A stretch of 32,560 bases of DNA, taken from positions 1-32,560 of the forward strand of contig NW_026516485.1 in assembly GCF_025602895.1 (NCBI RefSeq). The letters run 5' to 3'. The notes below the pieces were generated by a model, which did not search any database, had not been told where the DNA came from, and worked only from the letters and a program-made list of their open reading frames with translations. Source of the stretch: Polychytrium aggregatum (lineage: Eukaryota; Chytridiomycota; Chytridiomycetes; Polychytriales). Below, one piece after another: positions 23,394 to 31,680 of this stretch (positions are counted from its first letter, which is position 1; every line of letters starts with the position of its first letter). The translations under genes were made by a program, and so were the position numbers.

Positions 23394-25334
23394 TTAAGAA
23401 GGCTTCCTGCGAGGAGCCCTGCGTGTGCTCTTTATTTGGGGCTCCTCGAGGTGTTTACCGTATTTACTCAGCTCCTCGGGTGCATGGGACAAGTCCTCCA
23501 GTGTTTGCCATGTGTTGCCCGAGTGTGGGTAACCAACCCACTTGACATAAAACCGAAGTGACCCATCAGCCACTTTCTTGTGCCTCACGATCCTTTCGAC
23601 TTCATATTCTTGAGTATAGTATTGTCCGAGGTCGTCTTCCAGTGGTGCGTCGTCCGGGACACCTTCGTCGGCGTCGGGGAACTGTGCTGGACTGCGGGTC
23701 GTGTGGCGACGCAGCTTGGACACATGGAAGACAGGATGGAGCTTGCTTCCAGGTGGCAAGTCCAACAGGTAGTTGAGGGGACTGGGTCGGGCCGCTATCT
23801 TGAACGGTCCTCGGTACTTGGGCAACAACTTCTTTGACTGGGCTTCGGGGACCTTGATGTTGTCGGCGTCCAGGTAGACAAGGTCTCCAACTTCAAAGGA
23901 GACATCCTGGTGTCGGCGGTCGTAGTACTTCGCCATCACTTGTTGCGCATCCGTGAGCGCGTCGGCGATCATCTTGTGTCGGACTTGATGATCTTTGACA
24001 AAGGCACTTGGTTTGGGAGGCAATCCAGCCGTGGACTCGGTCAGTGTCAAGGAGGTGGGAACATCAGGCTGGAATCCGTAGAGCGCCTCAAAGGGGCTCA
24101 AGCCAGTTGTGCTCGACTTGGCGGTGTTGTATGCAAACTCTGCATGACTCAGCTGTATGTCCCAGTCGTCTTGGCTGGTCGAGGCGTATGTCCTCAGGTA
24201 TTGCTCGAGGGTGCGGATCGTCCGCTCGGACTGTCCATCCGTTTGTTGGTGGTGCGAGGTTGACATGTTCAGCTTGGTGCCGAGATGGTCGAACAGACTT
24301 GTCCAAAACAAGGAGGTGAATCGGGGGTCTCGATCACTGACGATGGACTTTGGGAGGCCGTGGTGCTTGAACACATGCTTGAAGAACAGCAGTGCAAGGT
24401 CAGGCGCGGAGCATGTCGTCTGGCACGGCACAAAGTGTGCCATCTTGCTGAACCTGTCGACAAAGACAGCGATTGCATCGTGGTCCAACTTGGTCGTCGG
24501 TAGATGCGTGATGAGATCCATGGACATGCTGGTCCAGGGGCGGTCGGGAACAGGCAGGGGTTGCAGCAATCCTTGCTCTCGGGTCGTGCGTGACTTGACC
24601 ATCTTGCAGGTATGGCAGGACTCGATGTACTTCTCGACGGTGCGCTTCATTCCAGGCCAGTATGCGACTTTGGCCAGTCGGTCGTATGTCTTCTCGACTC
24701 CAAAGTGTCCAGCGAGGGGCGAGTCGTGGACCTCTTGGAGCAACTTGGTCTTCAACGACGGAATGTCCGGCACACAGACACGGCTGTCCTTCTTCAGGAG
24801 GAGCAGGCCATCACGCACTGTGTACTCGGATGATTCGTCGTCCTTGGGGAGCTTAGACACCTTTCGGAACAGTTCTCCGAACTGTTTGTCGTTGGCGATG
24901 TTGTCTCGGACAACATCCAGCATCGTGTTGTCGACACTGACAGTCGACTCGTACAGTGACGCCAATTGGTAGTCGGGGCGTCGGGACAGTGCGTCAGGCA
25001 CCACATTGAGTTTGCCTTTCTGGTATACAACCTCGTAGTTGTACTCGGCGAGGAACTCCATCCATCGCGCTTGGCGTCGGCTCAGGTTCTTCTTGGTGTC
25101 GAGGTAACGCAGTGACTGGTGGTCCGTCACAATCTTGAAGGGCTTGGCGGTACCGTGGAGGTACACTCGGAACTTCTGCAGCGCGTAGATGATCGCAAGC
25201 TGCTCCTTCTCGTGCACGGGATAGTTGATCTCGTGTTGGGACAGTTTGCGCGACTCGAAGGCAACGGGCCTTCCCTCCTGCATCAAAACAGCTCCCACCG
25301 CAAAGTCGGAGGCGTCGGTGTGCACGGAGACATC
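23394..25334 (-). CDS. pol: B2 Pol, 3' part: RNase H, integrase, chromodomain (truncated by E)
   Basis: This is the C-terminal half of the B polyprotein, the same as the corresponding part of B1: RNase H from [16 protein letters not shown], integrase with CHTC zinc region and the triad in MDLITHL, SDRDPRF and [14 protein letters not shown], and a chromodomain ending APRRKPS-stop. The frame enters from the E LTR. The residues before DVSVHTD come from E and are not native, and a TTG at 25358 is not a credible start. There are no internal stops, so disruption by E is recent. Confidence 0.93.
   Translation of the reverse strand, partial: DVSVHTDASDFAVGAVLMQEGRPVAFESRKLSQHEINYPVHEKEQLAIIYALQKFRVYLHGTAKPFKIVTDHQSLRYLDTKKNLSRRQARWMEFLAEYNYEVVYQKGKLNVVPDALSRRPDYQLASLYESTVSVDNTMLDVVRDNIANDKQFGELFRKVSKLPKDDESSEYTVRDGLLLLKKDSRVCVPDIPSLKTKLLQEVHDSPLAGHFGVEKTYDRLAKVAYWPGMKRTVEKYIESCHTCKMVKSRTTREQGLLQPLPVPDRPWTSMSMDLITHLPTTKLDHDAIAVFVDRFSKMAHFVPCQTTCSAPDLALLFFKHVFKHHGLPKSIVSDRDPRFTSLFWTSLFDHLGTKLNMSTSHHQQTDGQSERTIRTLEQYLRTYASTSQDDWDIQLSHAEFAYNTAKSSTTGLSPFEALYGFQPDVPTSLTLTESTAGLPPKPSAFVKDHQVRHKMIADALTDAQQVMAKYYDRRHQDVSFEVGDLVYLDADNIKVPEAQSKKLLPKYRGPFKIAARPSPLNYLLDLPPGSKLHPVFHVSKLRRHTTRSPAQFPDADEGVPDDAPLEDDLGQYYTQEYEVERIVRHKKVADGSLRFYVKWVGYPHSGNTWQTLEDLSHAPEELSKYGKHLEEPQIKSTRRAPRRKPS
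25330..25334. repeat. Presumed left target-site copy ACATC of the E array
   Basis: ACATC precedes the E LTR. In uninterrupted B1 the same spot (9276-9280) reads ACATC followed by CGTGTTCGGG. The right end of the E array, outside the window, should therefore be followed by ACATC and CGTGTTCGGG. Confidence 0.65.
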
Positions 25335-25915
25335 TGTCAAGACTGGACAACGGGGCAAGCAGGGAAGCGCGCAAGAGTCCTAATGCAAGACTCGAACGTA
25401 GGGAGAGGAGCGGGGACTGGACTGGGACACAGAGTGTCAAGTGTGAAGCCAAAGTTTTATTCTAGATCCAAGGCTTAGGATACTAAAAATACAAAGTGGC
25501 AAGACGAAGGCAAAAGACAGAGGCTGGTCGGAGGGCTATTTATGCGAGCGCCAAGGATCGACGTTGCAGAGCGAGGGGGCAGGAGCGAAGCAGCGGCGGG
25601 GAGGGCGAAGCAGCGAGCGAAGCAGGTGGCGGCCGTGACTCGGGATCCGTGAGTCAGCGGGCGTCAGTGGCGGCGGCATGGCGGCGCCAAGGCGTCAGGC
25701 GGCGTCGAGGCGGCGTCGTGGGCGTAACCCACGACCAACAGCAAGGAAGCGGGAACGGAACACAGACAGCGCGCGTGCTGGCGGGAAGACAACAAGGCAG
25801 CACAGCGCGGGAAACAAACAAACAGAAGGAAGGGAAAGCGCTAAGGCAGGCAAACAGAAAGGAAAGGGCAAAGGCAAAGGAAGGAAGAGGGCAAAGGCAG
25901 AGGGTGTTCATGACA
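25335..25915 (-). repeat. Family E LTR (3' LTR)
   Basis: This 581-bp LTR has TGTCA/TGACA ends. The minus strand has ATAAATAGCCC at 25533-25543 and a predicted RNA start GTCTTGCCA at 25505-25497. A perfect Gcn4/AP-1-type site TGAGTCA lies at 25650-25656 in U3 (role unproven). Confidence 0.95.
25497..25543 (-). promoter_or_regulatory. E LTR core promoter and predicted self-primer
   Basis: The TATA-like ATAAATAGCCC is followed by GTCTTGCCA, which begins at the 40th position when the box is aligned with that of family C. GTCTTGCCA is the 9-nt complement of TGGCAAGAC next to the 5' LTR. The same arrangement occurs in the 31100-31680 LTR. Confidence 0.5.
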
Positions 25916-28900
25916 CTACCCCCCTCTCAAGGCCCGAGCTCCGAGAGGGCCAGGCTTCGAGGGATGAGAGGAGTGGTAGGCTGCGACAGGCTCCGGACAA
26001 TGTGCAAGATTGCTGGCGGGCTCCCAGGTGCAATCCATCACCGTGTAGCCACGCCAGTGCACAAGATACTGGAGCTTACCTCGGAACAGCCTGGAGTCCA
26101 GGATCTGTTCGACTTCCCATTCGTCGTGGCCGTCGACTTGGATGGGTGGAGGGGGCGGGATGATTCGACCTGGGATCTTGTCATCGGCGGCAGGCTCGAG
26201 GAGGGAGACGTGGAACACCGGATGGATGCGCATGGACGAGGGCAAGTCCAACTTGAAAGCGCGGGAACCGACTTGAGCGACGATCTTGAACGGCCCAAGC
26301 TTGGTGTGGTCGAGCTTGGCCGTGGGTCGCTGGGTCTTGATGTTCTTGGCGGAGAGCCAAACTCGGTCTCCAATCTTGAACGGAGGGGAAGGGGAGTGGC
26401 CGGGGTCGTAGAACTTGGCTTGGGAGTCCTGGGCAAGGGCGATGTTGAACTTGAGTTCATCGTGGAGGGAGTGAATGGCTCGGGCTTGATCGTCGGCGAC
26501 GGAGGCATTCTTGGTGGTGCGGGGAAGGGCGACGGAAAAACGAGGGTGGTAGCCGGTGTAGGCAAAGAAGGGGGAGCAGCCGAGGGTTGCTTGAGAGGTG
26601 TTGTTGTAGGTGAACTCGGCGTGAGGGAGAAGCTGGGCCCAGTCGTCTTGCTGGAAGTTGATGAAGCAGCGGAGGTACTGCTCGAGGATGGCGTTGACCC
26701 GCTCGGTCTGGCCGTCGGTCTGCGGATGGAACGCAGTCGACATCTTGTGCTTGATCTTGAGGCGGGTCAGGACGGCTTGGAAGAACTTGGAGGCAAAGGT
26801 AGATCCTCGGTCTGAGACGATATCGTCTGGAAGACCGTGCTTGGTGAAGACGTGCTCGACAAACATCCGAGCAGTGTCCTCGGCGTTGGCCTCGTTGCTT
26901 GACGGGACGAAGTGGGCCATCTTGGTGAAGCGGTCGACAAACACACAGATGGCTGTGTGTCCAGAGGACTCGGGAAGCTGGGTGATGAAGTCGACGGAGA
27001 CAGAAGACCAAGGGCGATCGGGAACAGGGAGCGAGGCAAGGAGTCCGTAGGGCTTGTGACGGGAGTGCTTGTTCCGCTGGCAGGTGTCGCATCCGGAGAC
27101 ATACTCCTTGATGTAGCGACGCATGGTCGGCCAGTGGAAGGTCCGGGAGACGAGCTCGAAGGTCTTGGCGACGCCGAAGTGGCCGGCGGTCGGCGAGTCG
27201 TGGCACTCGACGAGAATCTTGCGCTTGAGCTCGGGAACATCGGGGACGCAGACGAGACCTTCAAAGAGCAGAAGGTCGTTGTCGACGGAGTAGCCGGGAC
27301 AGGAGGCAGGGTTCTTGAGGACTTGGGACAGGATCGGACCAAAGGTAGAGTCCTTCTTGAGGTTTGACTTGATGAGGGCGGCGATATCCTCGGACTCGGG
27401 GGCAACGGGAACAGCTCGGAGGGCGGAAACGAAGAGTTTTGGTGGCAGCAGGGTCTGGGTGTTCGGGGAGCTACGAGAGTCACCCCCCTCCTTAGGGAAC
27501 TTGTCCTTGCGGGAGAGGGCGTCGGCGGCATTGTTGAGGGTTCCGGGTCGATACCTGATGACGAAGTTGTAATCGCCAAGGATCTCGGACCAACGGACTT
27601 GGCGACGGCTGAGGTTGCGGGAGGTCTGGAAGTATTCGAGGTTCTTGTGGTCGGTGACGACCTCGGTGGCTTGGGAGGAGAACTCGAGGTAGTGTCTCCA
27701 TTGCTTGAAGGCTGCGACGATGGCGAGAAGTTCCTTATCATAGATTTGATAATTCATTTCCGCATCGAGCAGCTTCCGGGAGTAGAAAGCCACGGGGTGC
27801 AGGAGGCCTTCGTCGTCGCGCTGACTGAGAACAGCGCCAAGAGCATAGTCAGATGCGTCGGCTTCGATGACGCACTGACGCTCGGGGTCGAAGTGGCGGA
27901 GGACAGGACCGGTGCTCAGGCATTCCTTAAGCTTCAGGAATGACGTTTGAGCCGAGGGAGACCAGGAGAACTTGATGTCCTTCTTCAGGAGGTCCGTCAG
28001 CGGGGTGGCGATCTTGGAGTAGTCCTTGACGAACCGACGGTAGAAGTTCGCCAGGCCGAGGAAGACTTGGATGTCGTGGGCAGATCGGGGGATCTCCCAC
28101 TCCTGGATGGCCTTGACCTTGTCGGGATCCATGGAGATTCCATCGGGCGAGATGATGAACCCGAGGAAGGCGACGGAGGACTGGTCGAACTCACACTTTT
28201 CAAGCTTGAGTGAGAGTCCGGCGTCTTGGAGCTTGGTCAGGACTTTCTTGACATGAGCCTCGTGCTCGGCAGGATCGGAGGAGTAGATGAGGATGTCGTC
28301 CAGGTAGACGACCACGAACTGGTCAAGGTATTCTCGGAGGACATCGTTGACGAAGGCTTGGAACGAGGCAGGAGCGTTGGTCAAGCCGAACGGCATGACG
28401 TTGTACTCGAAATGGCCGTAGCGGCAGCGGAAGGCCGTCTTCCACTCTTCACCTTCAGCGATGCGCAAAAGGTTGTATGCGCCTCGCATGTCGAGCTTGG
28501 TGAAGATCTTGGCCTTGCCGAGGTTGTCGAACGTCTCGGCAATCAGAGGAAGGGGACAGCGGTTCGGCACGGTGATCTTGTTCAGGGCCCGGTAGTCGAC
28601 GCAGAGACGGAGGGAGCCATCCTTCTTCTTGACGAACAGGACTGGGGCACCGGCAGGGGACTCGGAACGGCGGATGAAACCCTTGGAGAGGTTCTCTTGG
28701 ATGTAGGTGTGGAGGGCGTCCATCTCCGGCTTGGAGAGGTTGTAGACGGGCCCAAACGACGGAGACGCACCTTCGACCAACGGGATCGTATGGTCGTAAG
28801 GGCGGTGCTGGGGGAGCTTGTCGGCCTCGGACTTGGAAAACACCTTGGCAAAGGACGAGTACTTGGAGGGGACAGAGGGCTCGGCCTTGGGCTTGGCTCC

Positions 28901-29803
28901 AGCGTCGACGGAGCAGAGGGACAGGACTCGGGCAGCATCCAAGAGGAACACTTCCAGGCCTTCCTTCTGGACGGCGTGCTGGAAGGGGATGCTGCCGATC
29001 AGGCTGACGCTGGGCAGGGACTGGGTCTTGGTCTTGGTCTTTGGGACGGCAGGAGGCAAGGCAGGACTGGGCTTGGGCACGGCAGGAGGCAAGGCAGGGA
29101 GGATCTCGGGCTCGGCTGGGGACTCGGCTGGGGACTTGGCAGGAACAATCTTGGACTCGGGCAGGGACACGGCAGGCTCGGCGGGGACCTCAGCAGGGGA
29201 CTCGGCAGGGCTGGACCTAGAGGACTGTGGCTCGGGAGAGAACGGGGAGGCCAAACTGTGGATAGAGGTGCAAGGCAAGAAAATAGAGTCATGGTGCCAG
29301 TCAAAGTAGGGTTTGTGTTTCTTGATCCAATCCATACCCAAGATGATCGGGTATGAAGCCAAGGGAATCAGCGCGAACGAGATTTGTTCATAGTGGCTGA
29401 TGCCTGTGATCATAGAAACACAAACTCCAAGACTAGACTCCATCGAAGAACCATCGGCAAGAGTGATGACGAAAGAAGTTTCAAAGGTGGGGAGAGCGTG
29501 GGTTGCGGCGAATCCAGTGTCCATAAACGAAGTAACCGCGCCGGTATCGATCATGGCGGTTGCCCGTATGGACTCTGGACCGCACAGCAGAGTCACAGCG
29601 AGGGAGGGCTGACGTTGGATGTCAGGCTCGGGAGGCGAAGACGAAGAAGCAAGAGCGGTGGAAACGGTGGCAATGGTGACGGGGGCAAGATGGCAAAAGG
29701 CAGAAGAGTGATTTACCGTGGAGACATTTACAGGAGGAAGATTTATGACATGATTGACGCCTAGGAAAGCTCCTCCGACCTTTTCTAGGCAGAGAAGTTT
29801 TCC
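25916..29803 (-). CDS. pol: E Pol polyprotein (PR-RT-RNase H-integrase-chromodomain)
   Basis: This is an intact Pol, open over about 1290 codons. Protease has AMIDTGAVTSFMD. A long Pro/Ala/Glu-rich linker follows (PAESPAEVPAEP, LPPAVPK repeats, plus-strand about 29030-29215). RT has [12 protein letters not shown] (about 28289-28310) and KTAFRCRYGHFEYNVMPFGL. RNase H has IEADASDYALGAVL. The integrase shows YIKEYVSGCDTCQRNK, SVDFITQLPES, SDRGSTFASKFF and TDGQTERVNAILEQYLR. The chromodomain reads WEVEQILDSRLFRGKLQYLVHWRGY. The frame has no ATG near its start, which implies production as a Gag fusion. The final codons are the polypurine tract and the TAG stop abuts the LTR, as in family C. Confidence 0.93.
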   Translation of the reverse strand, partial: GKLLCLEKVGGAFLGVNHVINLPPVNVSTVNHSSAFCHLAPVTIATVSTALASSSSPPEPDIQRQPSLAVTLLCGPESIRATAMIDTGAVTSFMDTGFAATHALPTFETSFVITLADGSSMESSLGVCVSMITGISHYEQISFALIPLASYPIILGMDWIKKHKPYFDWHHDSIFLPCTSIHSLASPFSPEPQSSRSSPAESPAEVPAEPAVSLPESKIVPAKSPAESPAEPEILPALPPAVPKPSPALPPAVPKTKTKTQSLPSVSLIGSIPFQHAVQKEGLEVFLLDAARVLSLCSVDAGAKPKAEPSVPSKYSSFAKVFSKSEADKLPQHRPYDHTIPLVEGASPSFGPVYNLSKPEMDALHTYIQENLSKGFIRRSESPAGAPVLFVKKKDGSLRLCVDYRALNKITVPNRCPLPLIAETFDNLGKAKIFTKLDMRGAYNLLRIAEGEEWKTAFRCRYGHFEYNVMPFGLTNAPASFQAFVNDVLREYLDQFVVVYLDDILIYSSDPAEHEAHVKKVLTKLQDAGLSLKLEKCEFDQSSVAFLGFIISPDGISMDPDKVKAIQEWEIPRSAHDIQVFLGLANFYRRFVKDYSKIATPLTDLLKKDIKFSWSPSAQTSFLKLKECLSTGPVLRHFDPERQCVIEADASDYALGAVLSQRDDEGLLHPVAFYSRKLLDAEMNYQIYDKELLAIVAAFKQWRHYLEFSSQATEVVTDHKNLEYFQTSRNLSRRQVRWSEILGDYNFVIRYRPGTLNNAADALSRKDKFPKEGGDSRSSPNTQTLLPPKLFVSALRAVPVAPESEDIAALIKSNLKKDSTFGPILSQVLKNPASCPGYSVDNDLLLFEGLVCVPDVPELKRKILVECHDSPTAGHFGVAKTFELVSRTFHWPTMRRYIKEYVSGCDTCQRNKHSRHKPYGLLASLPVPDRPWSSVSVDFITQLPESSGHTAICVFVDRFTKMAHFVPSSNEANAEDTARMFVEHVFTKHGLPDDIVSDRGSTFASKFFQAVLTRLKIKHKMSTAFHPQTDGQTERVNAILEQYLRCFINFQQDDWAQLLPHAEFTYNNTSQATLGCSPFFAYTGYHPRFSVALPRTTKNASVADDQARAIHSLHDELKFNIALAQDSQAKFYDPGHSPSPPFKIGDRVWLSAKNIKTQRPTAKLDHTKLGPFKIVAQVGSRAFKLDLPSSMRIHPVFHVSLLEPAADDKIPGRIIPPPPPIQVDGHDEWEVEQILDSRLFRGKLQYLVHWRGYTVMDCTWEPASNLAHCPEPVAAYHSSHPSKPGPLGARALRGG

Positions 29804-31026
29804 TGGTCGTCAAGTTTATTCACATCAACGACAGCCAAAGAAGCATCGATGGCAGCCAAGCGGGAGGATGCCTTATTGGGGCAGCGAAGGGCAATGTGCC
29901 CTTCCTGCTTGCAATAAAAGCAAGCGATTAGCAGCACGGAGGGCGGCCTTGTCCTCGGCGGTCAGCCTGCGAGCGGAAGCCTGGCTGAGGTCCATGGGCT
30001 GCGGAACGTTGAAGGCTTGAGCGGGGCGAGGAGGAGGAGCAGGAGCGAAGGGACGAGGAGCCGGACGGAAAGGGAGAGGAGCCGGACGAGCAGGAGCAGG
30101 AGCAGGAGCGGAGCGGTGGTTGGGACGGCGGGAAGCGTTGGTCCTCCTGGCGGTTGTCGATGGCGATCGCCGCTTGCATGAGATCTTCGAGGTTGTCGAA
30201 GGAGCGGCGGGAGAGTTCATCTTGAACCGAGGGCTTGAGTCCACTCTCGAAGTGGAACATGAGAGGGTCTTGGGACCAAGTGACGAGGTGGACGGCTTGG
30301 CGGCGGTACTCGGCGGCATAGGCGGCGGCGGAGGTGACTTGGTAAAGCCTGACCATCTCGCGAGCAGCGGCGATGGTGGGCTGGACCTGGCCAAAGGCAG
30401 CACGGAGCCACTCGGAGAAACCGGCAAAGTCACGGATGGCAGGGGGAGAGCACTCGGGGTCTCTCTCCAACTGATCGATGTACGGCTGCATGTAGTCTGC
30501 AGCAGTACCATCGAGATAGGATAAGGCGTAAAACACCTTATCCCTTTCAGTCTGGAAGAGGGGAGGGTTGGACACGAAGGCCAGTCTGCAATGCGAGAGG
30601 AAGGCATTGCAGCGGCTCGGGTCCTTACCAGAGAAGCGGTCGGGAGGACCTATCTGCCTGGTGGCAGAGTTGCGACCAGCAGAGTGATCCTCGGGGTCTT
30701 GGGCAGGATCATCGACGTCGTCAGGTACGCCGAAGTAGGGGCGACCTGCACGACGGATCGGAGCGGGAGCAGGAGCATGGAGGAGGTAGCTGGGCCTGGT
30801 AGCTGCGGAGGGCCTCCTGGACACTGGCGGCGACAACTTGGCGGACATCCTCTTCACGGCGAGCCAGGACCTGGTCCATACGATCGGTGATGCGGTTGAG
30901 CGCATCATCCTGATCGTGGAGGAACTTGGAAAAGTCCTGGAGAGAACGGGCGTTCTCGGCGGACTGGATAATGACCGCACGGATGGCCTGGAGCTCGGGC
31001 TCGGAAAGGCCAGAAGGGGAAGCCAT
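29785..31026 (-). pseudogene. gag: E Gag, split over several frames
   Basis: This is the Gag region of E. It starts at an ATG (31024-31026) with MASPSGLSEPELQAIRAVII and a probable coiled coil. Near 30780 the recognisable protein changes frame (HAPAPAPIRRAGRPYFGVPDD, then the capsid core DRFSGKDPSRCNAFLSHCRL). Near 30130 it changes again (RSAPAPAPARPAPLPFRP, PQPMDLSQASARRLTAEDKA). Near 29925 it changes once more to reach the zinc knuckle ACFYCKQEGHIALRC and a TAG at 29785-29787. At least three frame breaks make it nonfunctional as read, whereas pol is open. Sequencing indels in a low-complexity Pro/Ala-coding region are an alternative. Confidence 0.8.
29797..29803 (-). promoter_or_regulatory. 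E candidate gag-pol frameshift site GGAAAAC (non-canonical)
   Basis: In the zinc-knuckle frame the codons CAG GAA AAC occupy the position held by GGGAAAC in families A, B and C, but one G is replaced by A, so the X XXY rule is broken. Pol is nevertheless in the -1 frame. Confidence 0.35.
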
Positions 31027-31088
31027 TGGTAAAAGAGATAGCGAAGGGAACGGGGACAAAAGGCTGGGCAAGTGGGGGGTTGTTGAAG

Positions 31089-31097
31089 GTCTTGCCA
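31089..31097 (-). other. E self-priming primer-binding site
   Basis: TGGCAAGAC on the minus strand, two bases from the 5' LTR, is the exact complement of GTCTTGCCA at the predicted RNA start (31270-31262). It starts with TGG, so a tRNA primer is not excluded, but the match to the LTR and its spacing favour self-priming. Confidence 0.45.
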
Positions 31098-31099
31098 AG

Positions 31100-31680
31100 T
31101 GTCAAGACTGGACAACGGGGCAAGCAGGGAAGCGCGCAAGAGTCCTAATGCAAGACTCGAACGTAGGGAGAGGAGCGGGGACTGGACTGGGACACAGAGT
31201 GTCAAGTGTGAAGCCAAAGTTTTATTCTAGATCCAAGGCTTAGGATACTAAAAATACAAAGTGGCAAGACGAAGGCAAAAGACAGAGGCTGGTCGGAGGG
31301 CTATTTATGCGAGCGCCAAGGATCGACGTTGCAGAGCGAGGGGGCAGGAGCGAAGCAGCGGCGGGGAGGGCGAAGCAGCGAGCGAAGCAGGTGGCGGCCG
31401 TGACTCGGGATCCGTGAGTCAGCGGGCGTCAGTGGCGGCGGCATGGCGGCGCCAAGGCGTCAGGCGGCGTCGAGGCGGCGTCGTGGGCGTAACCCACGAC
31501 CAACAGCAAGGAAGCGGGAACGGAACACAGACAGCGCGCGTGCTGGCGGGAAGACAACAAGGCAGCACAGCGCGGGAAACAAACAAACAGAAGGAAGGGA
31601 AAGCGCTAAGGCAGGCAAACAGAAAGGAAAGGGCAAAGGCAAAGGAAGGAAGAGGGCAAAGGCAGAGGGTGTTCATGACA
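31100..31680 (-). repeat. Family E LTR shared by two head-to-tail E copies
   Basis: This 581-bp LTR looks identical to 25335-25915. On its left is the primer site and gag of one E copy. On its right is the polypurine tract and pol 3' end of another. It therefore serves as 5' LTR of the first and 3' LTR of the second, with no target duplication between. Confidence 0.95.

Larger units (their letters stand above)
23076..25334 (-). mobile_element. Family B element, second copy (B2), 3' part
   Basis: B2 comprises the 3' LTR and the 3' half of pol, the same as B1 7022-9280 (constant offset 16054). It is interrupted at 25334 by element E. CTGAT precedes its LTR at 23071-23075 and should recur at its distant 5' end. 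The 5' half lies beyond the E array, outside the window. Confidence 0.93.
25335..31680 (-). mobile_element. Family E chromovirus, full-length copy
   Basis: This is a 6346-bp element with two 581-bp LTRs that look identical, a self-priming site, a gag that needs frame changes, and an intact pol. It is inserted in the RNase H region of B2 pol. Its right LTR is directly followed by the 3' end of another E element rather than by B2 sequence. Confidence 0.93.

Noticed and set aside
25335..25358. B2 pol start inside the E LTR
   Set aside because: The start codon is TTG and the residues before DVSVHTD are E LTR sequence. It is a truncated frame, not a new gene.
30000..30120. GGAGCAGGAGCAG-type repeats as a regulatory array
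   Set aside because: They encode the Ala/Pro-rich tail of E Gag and are explained by codon repetition.
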